DNA of 64,000 bases from UBA6168 sp041741095 (GTDB taxonomy: Bacteria; Bacteroidota; Bacteroidia; Chitinophagales; Saprospiraceae). Under the pieces are notes generated by a model. It ran no database searches. It saw only the letters and a program-made list of their open reading frames with translations, and was not told where the DNA came from. The DNA is taken from positions 62,001 through 126,000 of the forward strand of contig JBGSKQ010000111.1 of the NCBI GenBank assembly GCA_041741095.1, in the 5' to 3' direction. Below are positions 53,801 through 61,200 of this stretch, one piece after another. The position numbers and the translations under genes are program-made. Position 1 is the first letter of the stretch. Every line of letters starts with the position of its first letter.

Positions 53801-54056
53801 AGCAGAGGGCGTGCACAACGTCCATGAGCGCATCATCCGTGGTGCGCTGGTGCGCCTTCGCCCCGTGCTGATGACGGCGGCAGTGGCGTCGCTGGGTTTC
53901 CTCCCGATGGCGATTTCGAGCGGGGCAGGGGCAGAGGTGCAGCGACCTTTGGCGACGGTGGTGATTGGTGGTTTGGTGACTTCCACGCTGCTGACGCTGG
54001 TGGTGCTGCCGGTGTTGTATGCGATGTTTTTTCGGAGGAGAGCAAGCGAAGTTTGA
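50880..54056 (+). CDS. CusA/CzcA family heavy-metal efflux RND transporter
   Basis: 1058 aa, usual RND length, with twelve expected transmembrane helices. N-terminal FTRLPIDAIPDITNNQAQVLT and the fourth helix DFGLIVDGAVIIVEA with its intramembrane Asp/Glu mark the heavy-metal (HME) branch. MRYGAVSHNGEGEIVLGIVMML and GGEFIPTLDEGDIMMHGF are also typical. It takes metal from periplasm or cytosol and expels it by proton exchange through the tripartite pump. An insertion of about 11 aa (SDSPLGAGSN) near residue 260, encoded by a palindrome, is odd. Metal specificity (Cu/Ag or Zn/Co/Cd) cannot be told. Its partners C and B lie beyond antisense cassettes. Confidence 0.95.
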   Translation: MLDSIISFSIKNKTIVALGTLALAVWGIFAFTRLPIDAIPDITNNQAQVLTVCPTLATPEVEQFITYPIESAVRSIPGVLELRSISRFGLSVVTVVFDEDIDKYLIRQLISEKLKMAEEQIPAGFGTPELAPVSTGLGEILHYRIEPKPGYEDRYSPTELRSIQDWIVKRQLMGIQGVVEINSFGGYLKQYEVAVTPARLKAFGIGIGEVFAALENANENTGGAYIEKNANAYFIRSEGLAKSLDDIRQIVVTRSDSPLGAGSNGTPIKIGDIGEVKIGHAMRYGAVSHNGEGEIVLGIVMMLKGENAANVIQRVKERVAQIQSSLPEGITITTFLDREKLVDRTIATVQKNLIEGALIVIFILVLLVGNFRAGLIIASVIPLSMLFALGMMQLTGVSANLMSLGAIDFGLIVDGAVIIVEATLHFLHEKVFHQRKQEDGSYASIQLSQDEMNEAVRFSSSKIMRSSVFGVIIILIVYLPILSLTGVEGKMFKPMAQTVSFALIGALLLSLTYVPAVSAAFLSKKLKADKTFADRIIEFFQRLYLPALNFALQWRKLVLGITFAVFVLSIFLFSRMGGEFIPTLDEGDIMMHGFCKPGTSLTQTLESHRLAQKIIMENFPDEVEQVISKIGSAEIPTDPMAPETADNVILLKPKEEWKRAETKEELVEMIEAKVYDVPGMAFEFTQPIKMRFDEMMTGVRSDIAVKIFGDNLDSLARAGHRVEGIIKNVAGLNDLKVEQIEGLPQIVARYDYNKIARYGLHVKDVNEALRTAFAGTVAGAIFEDERRFDLVVRLAADHRADIEDVRQLPIATPTGQLIPLSEVADVDYRPGAAQISRDDGRRRIVVSANVRGRDVESAIADVQAVLSEKLKLPSGYYYTFGGQFENLKAAKARLSIAVPVALLLIFGLLYFTFNSLKESTLIFTAIPMSAVGGIFALLLRDMPFSISAGVGFIALFGVAVLNGIVLISYFKQLEAEGVHNVHERIIRGALVRLRPVLMTAAVASLGFLPMAISSGAGAEVQRPLATVVIGGLVTSTLLTLVVLPVLYAMFFRRRASEV
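51647..51667. repeat. palindromic in-frame insertion in the RND gene
   Basis: CTCCCCTTTAGGGGCTGGGAG has a CCCC-TTTA-GGGG core and an alternative CTCCC/GGGAG pair. It encodes SPLGAGS within a loop where related pumps pass directly from VVTR to NGTP. Confidence 0.6.
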
Positions 54057-54066
54057 CCAAATGAGG

Positions 54067-54489
54067 TCAGCTATTTTTAAACGAGGCGAGAAATTCGGAG
54101 GGTGTAAAAACCGGAATTTGGTGGTTTGGAAAATCCTTTGGGTTCCGGGTAATAATAGCATCAACGCCGCCGAAGGAAGCTGCGCTGAAATATTGAATGG
54201 CATCTTCCATGTCCTTGAAATCGGAGGCAAGCGCATCAACGACTACCTTTTCATCTACACCAGTAATCGTCATGGATTGCGTGAGGTCTGTGAGGGTCTG
54301 AAAGAGCTGCGCTTGGGTTTGCAGTTTGCGAAGCACGTAGAAAATAGTGCTGAACGAAAGTGATGAGCCAAATAGCGAGACATCACCCTTATCGGCCAAT
54401 TCAAAAATCCTTTCAGCATCCATTAAAAATGGTTGCCGTTGAGCAAGGTAATCGAGCAGGATATTGGTGTCGAGAAAGAGGTTCTTCAT
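54067..54489 (-). CDS. PIN-domain toxin-like protein
   Basis: 140 aa. The PIN pattern is visible: LFLDTNILLDYLAQRQPF with the first Asp, LSFSTIFYVLRK, VVVDALASDFKDMEDAIQYFSA with acidic residues, and VDAIITRNPKDFP with the last Asp. These are RNase toxins of VapC type. The small gene upstream overlaps it by 4 nt (ATGA) and encodes the likely antitoxin. It is antisense to and convergent with the RND gene, 10 nt from its stop. Confidence 0.85.
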   Translation of the reverse strand: MKNLFLDTNILLDYLAQRQPFLMDAERIFELADKGDVSLFGSSLSFSTIFYVLRKLQTQAQLFQTLTDLTQSMTITGVDEKVVVDALASDFKDMEDAIQYFSAASFGGVDAIITRNPKDFPNHQIPVFTPSEFLASFKNS

Positions 54490-54728
54490 TTGGAAAGATA
54501 GGCTGCCAAAAGTTCGTCGCCAAGGAAGTCTTTATGGTTGAAATCAGGTGGCAACGTGATGACGCCCTTCAAACGTGAAATTGGCGACGAAGGCTTGTGC
54601 TTATCGGGACTGCGCCTTTTTTCGGAAGGCAAAAGCCGGACTTTCAAGGCTTCAAGCTCAGTCTTTAGTTCTTGGACGGTCTGCACTAACCGCAAGTATT
54701 CGCTTTCAGGAATGGTGATGCTTTTCAT
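54486..54728 (-). CDS. probable antitoxin of the 54067 PIN toxin
   Basis: 80 aa, basic in the middle (RLLPSEKRRSPDKHK). The N-terminus SITIPESEYLRLVQTVQELKTELEAL is a helical, coiled dimerisation segment. The C-terminal ITLPPDFNHKDFLGDELLAAYL resembles the toxin-binding tail of DUF2281-like antitoxins. Overlapping ATGA with the toxin gene supports translational coupling. Confidence 0.65.
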   Translation of the reverse strand: MKSITIPESEYLRLVQTVQELKTELEALKVRLLPSEKRRSPDKHKPSSPISRLKGVITLPPDFNHKDFLGDELLAAYLSK

Positions 54729-54749
54729 TTGAGATTCAATGTTTTATGG

Positions 54750-55412
54750 TTATTCCATCATTTTTTTCAAAGCCTCAAAGTTGGCTTTTTCGTCAAAAAT
54801 GGCGGCTACGGGGATTTCAAATTCAGTCAGAACGATGCTTTTGATGTCATCGCCGGGCATGAATTTGCCGTAAGGCAAATAGGATTTGTCAGTTGGCACT
54901 AAAAGAGCGAACTGCTCAACAGTTTGCTTGTCGGGGTCAATAATCCAATATTCCCGGATGCCATGCAGGGCGTAGTCCTCGAATTTAGTGGTGCGGTCAT
55001 GCTTTTTTGTACTTGGCGATAGGATTTCGACGATGAAATCTGGGGCTGGGTGCAGCATGGTTTCGTCTGTGAATCCTACAGCTTTTTCATTGCTCCAAAA
55101 ACAGAGGTCTGGTTCATAGTCGTTGCGGGTGAGTGTGATAAGTGCTTTTTCAGCAGCTACCTCACCAACTTTTTTGATGACCGAAAAAGTGTCAAGCAGC
55201 TTGAAAAGCCGACCGCTTGCTTTGAAATGGCCTCTTTTTACGGGTGAATGCATGACAATTTCACCATTAATGAATTCGGCTTTAACATCAGGTGTTAACC
55301 ATTCCCGAAACTCTTCCCGGCGGCGGGTTTCATCAGCAAGCGCCTCTTGTATTTGCTGGTAAAGCTTGACTGCGCCGGGGCTTTTTAAAATATCACTAAC
55401 TGTAATTTCCAT
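54750..55412 (-). CDS. Uma2 family endonuclease
   Basis: 220 aa from the ATG at 55412 (MEITVSDILKSPG). Uma2/DUF820 features are FINGEIVMHSPVKRGHF, YEPDLCFWSNEKA, APDFIVEILSPSTKKHDRTTKFEDYALHGIREYWIIDP, the restriction-endonuclease-like active site with D, E and K. These are nuclease-like proteins of unclear role that are often duplicated in mobile regions. Its start codon overlaps that of the efflux outer-membrane gene on the other strand (CATG at 55410-55413). Confidence 0.88.
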   Translation of the reverse strand: MEITVSDILKSPGAVKLYQQIQEALADETRRREEFREWLTPDVKAEFINGEIVMHSPVKRGHFKASGRLFKLLDTFSVIKKVGEVAAEKALITLTRNDYEPDLCFWSNEKAVGFTDETMLHPAPDFIVEILSPSTKKHDRTTKFEDYALHGIREYWIIDPDKQTVEQFALLVPTDKSYLPYGKFMPGDDIKSIVLTEFEIPVAAIFDEKANFEALKKMME

Positions 55413-56637
55413 GCGGAAGATTTTAGAAAACAAATTTAAGCGTTTTTACCAAAACATCCTGCTCGTCGGCATGGTTGGCTGGGGCATGGGCCTGTCCGCC
55501 CAAGTCTCCCTCACCGAGCAGCAAGCCATTGACCTGGCCCTCAAAAGCCACCCGGCAATGGCGGCCACCAGCCACCAAATCCGGCAACAAGAGGTGCTCA
55601 AAAACGCCGGGCCGAACTGGGAGCCTTCGCAGCTTTTCCACAACGTGACCGCCGACCCCGACCTCGGCATCCTCGGCACTTCGACCTTTGGCGTAGCGCA
55701 AAGTTTCCCTTCGGGAAAAATGACCCGTGCCAACCGTGACCTCCACGCCAGCCGACAAGCGCAGGCCGAGGCTCGGCAGGGCATGACCAAGCAGGAAATC
55801 GTGAAACAGGTGCGGCAGATTTACCACCACCTCAGCTACCTCGACGGCAAGGCGGCGCTCAACAACCGCCTCGACAGCGTCTGGCAGCGGGTGGCACGGG
55901 CTGCCGATGTGCGCCACCGGGCAGGCGAAGTCTCGCTATCGGAGAAGCTGGCGGCGCAGGACAAGGCGGCACAAATCCGCCTCGAAGCCCGCACGGTGCA
56001 GCACGAAATCGAGTTCGACCGCATCGTTTTGGGGCAAATACTGGGGCTGGGCGAACCCGTACAGCCCATCGTCGAGCCGTTGCACGAGGGCGGGTTTTCC
56101 ATTGCCGACACGTCTTTGCTGCGCAATTCGGCGATGGCCAAGTACGGGCAGGCCGCCGTCCAAGTGGCCCGTTCGGAGCAGGAGGCGACGCAGGCCAAAT
56201 TCTCCCCGACCTACTCGGCGGGGGTGTATGGGCAGATTTTGGGCAATGGCGATGTGTATCCCGGCTGGCAATTGGGACTGAATTTACCGCTGTTCAAAAA
56301 GTCGCTCCGGGCGCAGTCGGAAGCGACAGAGGTGGGCATTGCGGCAGCAAACGCCGAGTACCGCAGTGCGTTGCTGGCGCAACAAAACGAGCTGGGGCAC
56401 TTGCTGCATGAGCAGGAGAAATACCTGATTTTACTGGAATACTACGCTGCGGAGGGCAAGCAATTGGCCGCCGAGCTACAGCGAACGGGCAGCCTGAACT
56501 ACACGCAGGGCGAGACGAGTTTCGCCGATTTTGTGCAGTTGATGGAGCAGGCATCGGGCATCGAAATGCAGCATTTGGAGAACTTGTTGGGGCTGAACCA
56601 GACGATTATTGAGTTGGAGGCGCTGACAGGGCAATAG
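55411..56637 (+). CDS. TolC/CusC family outer-membrane efflux protein
   Basis: 408 aa from the ATG at 55411. The signal peptide is MRKILENKFKRFYQNILLVGMVGWGMGLSAQ. The mature part is made of long helices with heptad pattern, ALKSHPAMAATSHQIRQQEVL and QEIVKQVRQIYHHLSYLDGKAALNNRLDSVW, repeated twice as in TolC. It forms the outer channel of the tripartite pump. It normally sits first in such operons but here follows the pump gene, with antisense TA and Uma2 genes between. Confidence 0.88.
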   Translation: MRKILENKFKRFYQNILLVGMVGWGMGLSAQVSLTEQQAIDLALKSHPAMAATSHQIRQQEVLKNAGPNWEPSQLFHNVTADPDLGILGTSTFGVAQSFPSGKMTRANRDLHASRQAQAEARQGMTKQEIVKQVRQIYHHLSYLDGKAALNNRLDSVWQRVARAADVRHRAGEVSLSEKLAAQDKAAQIRLEARTVQHEIEFDRIVLGQILGLGEPVQPIVEPLHEGGFSIADTSLLRNSAMAKYGQAAVQVARSEQEATQAKFSPTYSAGVYGQILGNGDVYPGWQLGLNLPLFKKSLRAQSEATEVGIAAANAEYRSALLAQQNELGHLLHEQEKYLILLEYYAAEGKQLAAELQRTGSLNYTQGETSFADFVQLMEQASGIEMQHLENLLGLNQTIIELEALTGQ

Positions 56638-56642
56638 GGATT

Positions 56643-57017
56643 TCAAATTAACTTCAAACCATAAGCCTGAAAGTGCTGGTCATCGGACATGAAATGTAAG
56701 TCTTCGGTCAGCGCCTATGCGATTAACAACCTGTCAAATGGGTCTTTATGATGGAAAGGCAGTTTTTGAACAGCGATAAAATGAGGCACCACAATATCCA
56801 GAATGGCAATTTCTTTTGGCACCAACAAGTCCAATGGGGCAGGTATGTCCAGCTTGCCAATACTGGTTTTGACGGCTATTTCCCACAGGCTGGCTTTGCT
56901 GAAAAGTTTGATGTTCTGACTGTCGGTAAGCAGGTCTTTAAAGGTGTTGGAGAGTCGCTTATCCCCCATCAGGAGCCAAAGCAAGATATGTGTGTCTATG
57001 AGAAAAGTCAATATCAC
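56643..57017 (-). pseudogene. VapC-like PIN toxin with in-frame stop
   Basis: The open part runs 56715-57017 (100 aa): LIDTHILLWLLMGDKRLSN with the first Asp, ASLWEIAVKTSIGKLDIP, HKDPFDRLLIA. Then TAG (56715-56717) stands where the family has a Gln codon (LLIAQA), and the same frame continues ALTEDLHFMSDDQHFQAYGLKLI to a TGA at 56643. Restoring CAG would give a normal 124-aa PIN toxin. As read, the protein lacks its last acidic residue (SDDQHF) and is probably inactive, unless the stop is read through. Confidence 0.8.
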
Positions 57018-57355
57018 ATATATTCTTTAAAATCCTCGATAGGGGCGGTAAAGTCGTCCGCCATGTATTTTATCAAGTGTTTCCCAGCACCGAAGCTCAA
57101 GGCAACTGGTTCACCCGACCGCTGGATTTCAACAATCGGCAAGGGGCGTTTCAGCTTTGACCCATTAGGCAAAATGGGGTCATCAAAATCAGAAGCAACG
57201 TGCTGGAATGCCTGTTTGCCCCAACCGGGCTTGCGGGATGGGGGCAGGGGCTTCTCAGCCGTCTTTTTTAAGGAATATAATTTCTTCAAAAGGCTGCTAT
57301 CGGTCAGTTCTCCTATCCACACCATTAGTTCCAACTTGATTGATTCTGCACTCAT
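57014..57355 (-). CDS. DUF2281-like antitoxin with duplicated tail motif
   Basis: 113 aa. The N-terminal helix (SAESIKLELMVWIGELTDSSLLKKLYSLKK) is followed by two related blocks: KPGWGKQAFQHVASDFDDPI and GAGKHLIKYMADDFTAPIEDF. The tail of ordinary DUF2281 antitoxins has one such block, so an internal duplication is likely. It overlaps the PIN gene by 4 nt. A -7 box (TAAGTTTG, minus 57378-57371) lies 15 nt upstream of its start. Confidence 0.7.
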   Translation of the reverse strand: MSAESIKLELMVWIGELTDSSLLKKLYSLKKTAEKPLPPSRKPGWGKQAFQHVASDFDDPILPNGSKLKRPLPIVEIQRSGEPVALSFGAGKHLIKYMADDFTAPIEDFKEYM

Positions 57356-57449
57356 GGTAACAATTTTCTACAAACTTACAAAAAAACATTTTCGAATGAA
57401 AGGTTCAACAGAACACTCAATCCATTCGATTGAAAATCAAAAAATTACA

Positions 57450-58622
57450 ATGAAAAATATCCTTTTTTCCCTCCTCATCCTCGCCGCCATTTCCTGCGGC
57501 AAAAACGAACCCACCGTTACCGAAAAACCCGAAGCGGAAGTTGTTCACACCAGCGGTGACTTCATCCACCTCTCGCCGGGGCAAGTGGAGCAGGCGAAGT
57601 TGGAATTCGGTGGTTTTACAAAAAAAAACCTGTTGGAAACGCTGAAGGTCAACGCCGAACTGGTCGTGCATACAGAGCACACAGCGGACGTGACGGCCTT
57701 CTCCGACGGCATCCTTTCCGACCTGCGCACCACGCTGAACGCCACGGTTCGCAAGGGCCAAGTGCTGGCAACCATGCGCAAGCCAGACTTGCTGGACATG
57801 CAGCAGCAGTTTTTGGAAAACAAGGACCAGATGCAGTTCTTGCAAGCCGAATTTGACCGCTACAAATCGCTCAAGGATGCGGATGCCACCGCTTCCAAGA
57901 ACTTTACGAAGGCGGAAGCCGATCTGCGGGCAGCGAAGACGACGGGGCAGTTGCTGGCTGCAAAATTGCGCCAGTACCAAATCAATCCAGACAAGCTGAC
58001 AGCGGCAAACCTGAGCACGGAACTCGTCTTGGTGTCACCTGTGAACGGCATCGTCACTTCTATCAAAACCAACGTGGGCGCTGCCGTGCAGCCCGGCACG
58101 GTGGTCTGCGAAGTGACCGACTTGAGCCAGCTCCACGCTGACCTGTGGGTATTCGAGAAGGATATTTTAAAGGTGAAAAACGGACAGCGGGTGAGCCTCG
58201 TCTTCCCTGCTGAGCCGTCTAAAACCTACCCGGCCACAGTTTACAGCATGGACAAAGTGCTCGACCCTGCCAAGCGGGCAATTCGGGCGCACGCTCGCTT
58301 GGACGGCAGCATTGCGAAGCAGCAAAACTTCGTGAACGGTGCCTTTCTGGAAGCCCGGATAGCCACCAATGGTGAAGGCGGTGGCACTGCACTGCCCGAA
58401 GCCGCCGTGGTGCGGGAGGGCGAGGAGGACTTTATTTACCTGCTTGAAAAGGAGGACGCAGGTGGCAGTTTTTTCAAAAAGATAAAAGTGGTAAAAGGCG
58501 GCGTTGCCGATGGGTATGTGGCCGTGACGCCCTATGCTACATTGCCCGAAGGGGCGAAAATCGTTTTGAAAGGGGCGTACTACGTGTCGGCGCAGGGCGC
58601 TGGCGTGGCGGTGGAGGAGTGA
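57450..58622 (+). CDS. efflux RND periplasmic adaptor (CusB/CzcB type)
   Basis: 390 aa from the ATG at 57450, lipoprotein signal MKNILFSLLILAAISC (Cys16). The domain order is HlyD-like: a lipoyl half (ADVTAFSDGILSDLRTTLNATVRKGQVLATM), a helical hairpin (MQQQFLENKDQMQFLQAEFDRYKSLKDADATASKNFTKAEADL), the second lipoyl half (PVNGIVTSIKTNVGAAVQPGTVV) and beta-barrel and membrane-proximal domains. It couples pump and channel. It is third in the order A-C-B, beyond the second antisense TA pair. Confidence 0.9.
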   Translation: MKNILFSLLILAAISCGKNEPTVTEKPEAEVVHTSGDFIHLSPGQVEQAKLEFGGFTKKNLLETLKVNAELVVHTEHTADVTAFSDGILSDLRTTLNATVRKGQVLATMRKPDLLDMQQQFLENKDQMQFLQAEFDRYKSLKDADATASKNFTKAEADLRAAKTTGQLLAAKLRQYQINPDKLTAANLSTELVLVSPVNGIVTSIKTNVGAAVQPGTVVCEVTDLSQLHADLWVFEKDILKVKNGQRVSLVFPAEPSKTYPATVYSMDKVLDPAKRAIRAHARLDGSIAKQQNFVNGAFLEARIATNGEGGGTALPEAAVVREGEEDFIYLLEKEDAGGSFFKKIKVVKGGVADGYVAVTPYATLPEGAKIVLKGAYYVSAQGAGVAVEE

Positions 58623-58712
58623 GAATGCAAGCCTGCAAGTGCGGTCAACTCTTGTCTGATTGTCCTTGTCTGTAGTTTTAATTCAATTTTGTGAAGTTGC
58701 GGCAAAGGAAAA

Positions 58713-60758
58713 TCAATCCTGCTCCAGTTTTTTCACCATCGTCAAAATAGTAGCCAGCGCCACCGTCTCCCCCGTTTCATCATAAACATCCACCAGGAAC
58801 TTCACGATGCCTTTGGCCACATCCTCCTCGCTCTTTTTCTCTTGGTCAATTTTTTCTTTTACGGTAAAACGTACACCGATGGTCATGCCGGGATAAACGG
58901 GCTTGGTGAAGCGGCACTCGTCAATGCCGTAATTCAGCAGCACGGGGCCTTTTTTTGGGTCCACGAAGAGGCCAGCGGCTTTTGACAAAACAAAATAGCC
59001 GTGCGCTACCCGCTGCGTGAAAATGGTGCCTTCGAGCGAGGTGGCGTCCGTATGGGCGTAGAAGTTGTCGCCGCTCACGTTGGCGAAATTGCTGATGTCC
59101 GCCTCGGTGACCGTATGTTTGGCGGTGATGACCGTTTCACCGATTTCCAGTTCCTCAAAATGCTTGCGGAAAACGTGGACGGGTTTTTCAGTTTGCCTGC
59201 TGCCATACTGGTATTGGTTCGTCACCGCCGTGATGAAGGTCGGGTGGCCCTGAATGGCGGTGGTTTGAAGGTAGTGTTTAACGCCCCTTGCACCGCCCAA
59301 TTCCTCGCCTCCGCCCGCCCGGCCTGGGCCGCCGTGCATGAGCTGGGGCAGGGGAGAGCCGTGGCCCGTGCTTTCTTTTGCGCAGCTTTCATTCAAAATC
59401 AAAATGCGGCCGTGGTAAGGCGCAGAACCGATGACGTAGTCCCGTGCGGTGCGCTCGTCGGCGGTAACGATGCTGCTGACGAGCGAACCTTTGCCCATGT
59501 TCGCAATTTCGATGGCCTCGTCGAGCGAGCGGTAGGGCATGATGGTGCTCACCGGGCCGAAGGCTTCAATGTTGTGCGTGTCCGTTTTTTTAAAAGGGTC
59601 GTCGTTGAGGAAAATGATGGGGTTGAAAAAGGCCCCCTTGCTGCGTTCGGCGCCGATGACCTCGAAGTCGTCGAGGCTACCGATGACGATATCCGTGCTG
59701 GCGTTGAGTTCCTGCACCCGGCGGTGCACTTCTTCCACCTGCACCTGTGCCACGAGGCTGCCCATGCGCACGCCCTCCACCTGCGGGTCGCCGATGGGCG
59801 TGGTGGCGATGCGTTTGCCGAGGGCGATTTGCACGTCCTCCACCAGTTTTTCAGGCACGAGGATGCGGCGCACGGCGGTGCATTTTTGCCCCGCCTTGGT
59901 CACGATTTCCCGGTGGACTTCTTTGATGAAAATATCAAACTCCGCTGTGCCCGGCACAGCGTCTTCGCCGAGCACGGAGGCGTTGAGGCTGTCGGCTTCC
60001 ATGTTGAAAGGCACGGCGTTTTCGATGATTTGCGGCAGCGATTTCAGCATCCGTCCCGTGGCCGCCGAGCCGGTGAAGGTGACCACGTCCTGCGAGGTGA
60101 CGGGGTCGAGGATGCCGACGCCTGTGCCACAGACAAGTTGCAGCGCACCCTCCGGCAGGATGCCCGATTCGATGATGTCTTTCACCATCTGCTGCGTGAG
60201 GAAGCTGGTGAGTTCGGAGGGTTTGACAATGGCAGGCATACCCGCCAGGAAGGTTGGCGAGAGTTTTTCCAGCATCCCCCAGATGGGGAAGTTAAAGGCG
60301 TTGATGTGGATGGCCACCCCGTGCCTCGGAGACAGGATGTGGTGGCCGATGAAGGTGTTTTCTTTCGAGGATTTCACTGCATCGCCGTCCACATAGAAGG
60401 TCTCGTTGCCGAACTTCCGCCGCAAGCTGGCATAGGCGAACAGCGTCCCGATGCCACCCTCTATGTCCACCCAGCTATCGGTTTTGGTAGCGCCCGTGGC
60501 GTAGCTGAGCGGGTAGTAATTCTTGCGCCGCTCGTGGAGGTAGATCGCCAGTTGCTTCAGCATGAGGCCCCGCTGGTAGAAGGTCATCTTGCGCAGGGCC
60601 GGGCCGCCCGTCTTGCGGGCGTAGTCGGCGATGGCGGCATAGTCGAGGCCCTCGCTGCCTGCGGTGGAGAGGAGGGCGCCGGTGATGGCGTTGTGTTGGG
60701 GGGTGCCGGGGCCGGAGTGGGGATGCCAGTTGCCTTGTATGAAATTGGTGAGTTTCAT
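58713..60758 (-). CDS. paaZ: phenylacetic acid degradation bifunctional protein PaaZ
   Basis: 681 aa fusion. Residues 1-~520 are an aldehyde dehydrogenase with the catalytic Cys in AGQKCTAVRR, NMEADSLNASV and VVTFTGSAATG. The last ~150 are a MaoC-type hydratase with FEELEIGETVITAKHTVTEADISNFANVSGDNFYAHTD and VAHGYFVLSKAAGLF. It hydrolyses oxepin-CoA and oxidises the resulting aldehyde in phenylacetate breakdown. No other paa genes are adjacent. Confidence 0.95.
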   Translation of the reverse strand: MKLTNFIQGNWHPHSGPGTPQHNAITGALLSTAGSEGLDYAAIADYARKTGGPALRKMTFYQRGLMLKQLAIYLHERRKNYYPLSYATGATKTDSWVDIEGGIGTLFAYASLRRKFGNETFYVDGDAVKSSKENTFIGHHILSPRHGVAIHINAFNFPIWGMLEKLSPTFLAGMPAIVKPSELTSFLTQQMVKDIIESGILPEGALQLVCGTGVGILDPVTSQDVVTFTGSAATGRMLKSLPQIIENAVPFNMEADSLNASVLGEDAVPGTAEFDIFIKEVHREIVTKAGQKCTAVRRILVPEKLVEDVQIALGKRIATTPIGDPQVEGVRMGSLVAQVQVEEVHRRVQELNASTDIVIGSLDDFEVIGAERSKGAFFNPIIFLNDDPFKKTDTHNIEAFGPVSTIMPYRSLDEAIEIANMGKGSLVSSIVTADERTARDYVIGSAPYHGRILILNESCAKESTGHGSPLPQLMHGGPGRAGGGEELGGARGVKHYLQTTAIQGHPTFITAVTNQYQYGSRQTEKPVHVFRKHFEELEIGETVITAKHTVTEADISNFANVSGDNFYAHTDATSLEGTIFTQRVAHGYFVLSKAAGLFVDPKKGPVLLNYGIDECRFTKPVYPGMTIGVRFTVKEKIDQEKKSEEDVAKGIVKFLVDVYDETGETVALATILTMVKKLEQD

Positions 60759-60830
60759 AAATTGATTTTATCCGATGTTGGTTAAGTTACGATTCAGAAG
60801 GCAAATCAAAACATTTGCTTTCAATTGGGT

Positions 60831-60838
60831 TATATTTG
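60831..60838 (+). promoter_or_regulatory. -7 box of the DUF433 gene
   Basis: TATATTTG lies 16 nt upstream of the ATG at 60855. Confidence 0.45.
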
Positions 60839-60854
60839 TTGAAATTTTTAAAAA

Positions 60855-61088
60855 ATGAGCGCTTTAATACAACGCATTACCCTGAATCCGACGGTTTCTT
60901 CCGGCAAGCCGACTATCCGCAATATGCGCTTTACGGTGGCACAGATGTTGGAATTGCTGGCTTCCGGTATGTCGAACGAGCAGGTTTTGGAGGATTATCC
61001 TTACATCGAGCAAGATGATATAAAAGCCTGCCTGTGGTACGCCGCCAAGATGGCCAATGCGCAATCTGTGATTCCTTTAGCTACTTGA
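60855..61088 (+). CDS. DUF433 antitoxin-like protein
   Basis: 77 aa. DUF433 features are RITLNPTVSSGKPTIRNMRFTVAQMLELLASGMSNEQVLEDYPYIEQDDIKACLWYAAK, a helix-turn-helix domain. Such proteins normally precede a DUF5615 PIN-like toxin. Here the following gene is a 14-codon stub, so this antitoxin seems to be an orphan. Confidence 0.9.
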   Translation: MSALIQRITLNPTVSSGKPTIRNMRFTVAQMLELLASGMSNEQVLEDYPYIEQDDIKACLWYAAKMANAQSVIPLAT

Positions 61089-61098
61089 ATAGCACCTT

Positions 61099-61165
61099 AT
61101 GAAATTTATGGTTGACACTTTACTTCCTCAAACGATTAGCTAAGTTTCGACGCGCTGCTTGTAAA
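61099..61165 (+). pseudogene. remnant of a DUF5615 PIN-like toxin
   Basis: ATG at 61099 encodes MKFMVDTLLPQTIS and stops at 61141-61143. This matches the family start (MKFLVD..LP..LA). A one-base shift gives LAKFRRAACKGGEL directly after LPQT, as in intact members. Only the N-terminal segment is left. Confidence 0.65.
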
Positions 61166-61200
61166 GGAGGTGAGCTTTTTTTTAATAATTCAACTAATTT

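Noticed and set aside
56748..57449. Upstream extension of the efflux adaptor frame
   Set aside because: It covers the antisense PIN pair; the ATG at 57450 with a lipobox is the natural start.
59001..60785. 594-aa open frame opposite paaZ
   Set aside because: Antisense shadow of the PaaZ gene, His/Gly/Asp-rich with no domain; paaZ on the minus strand has complete family motifs.
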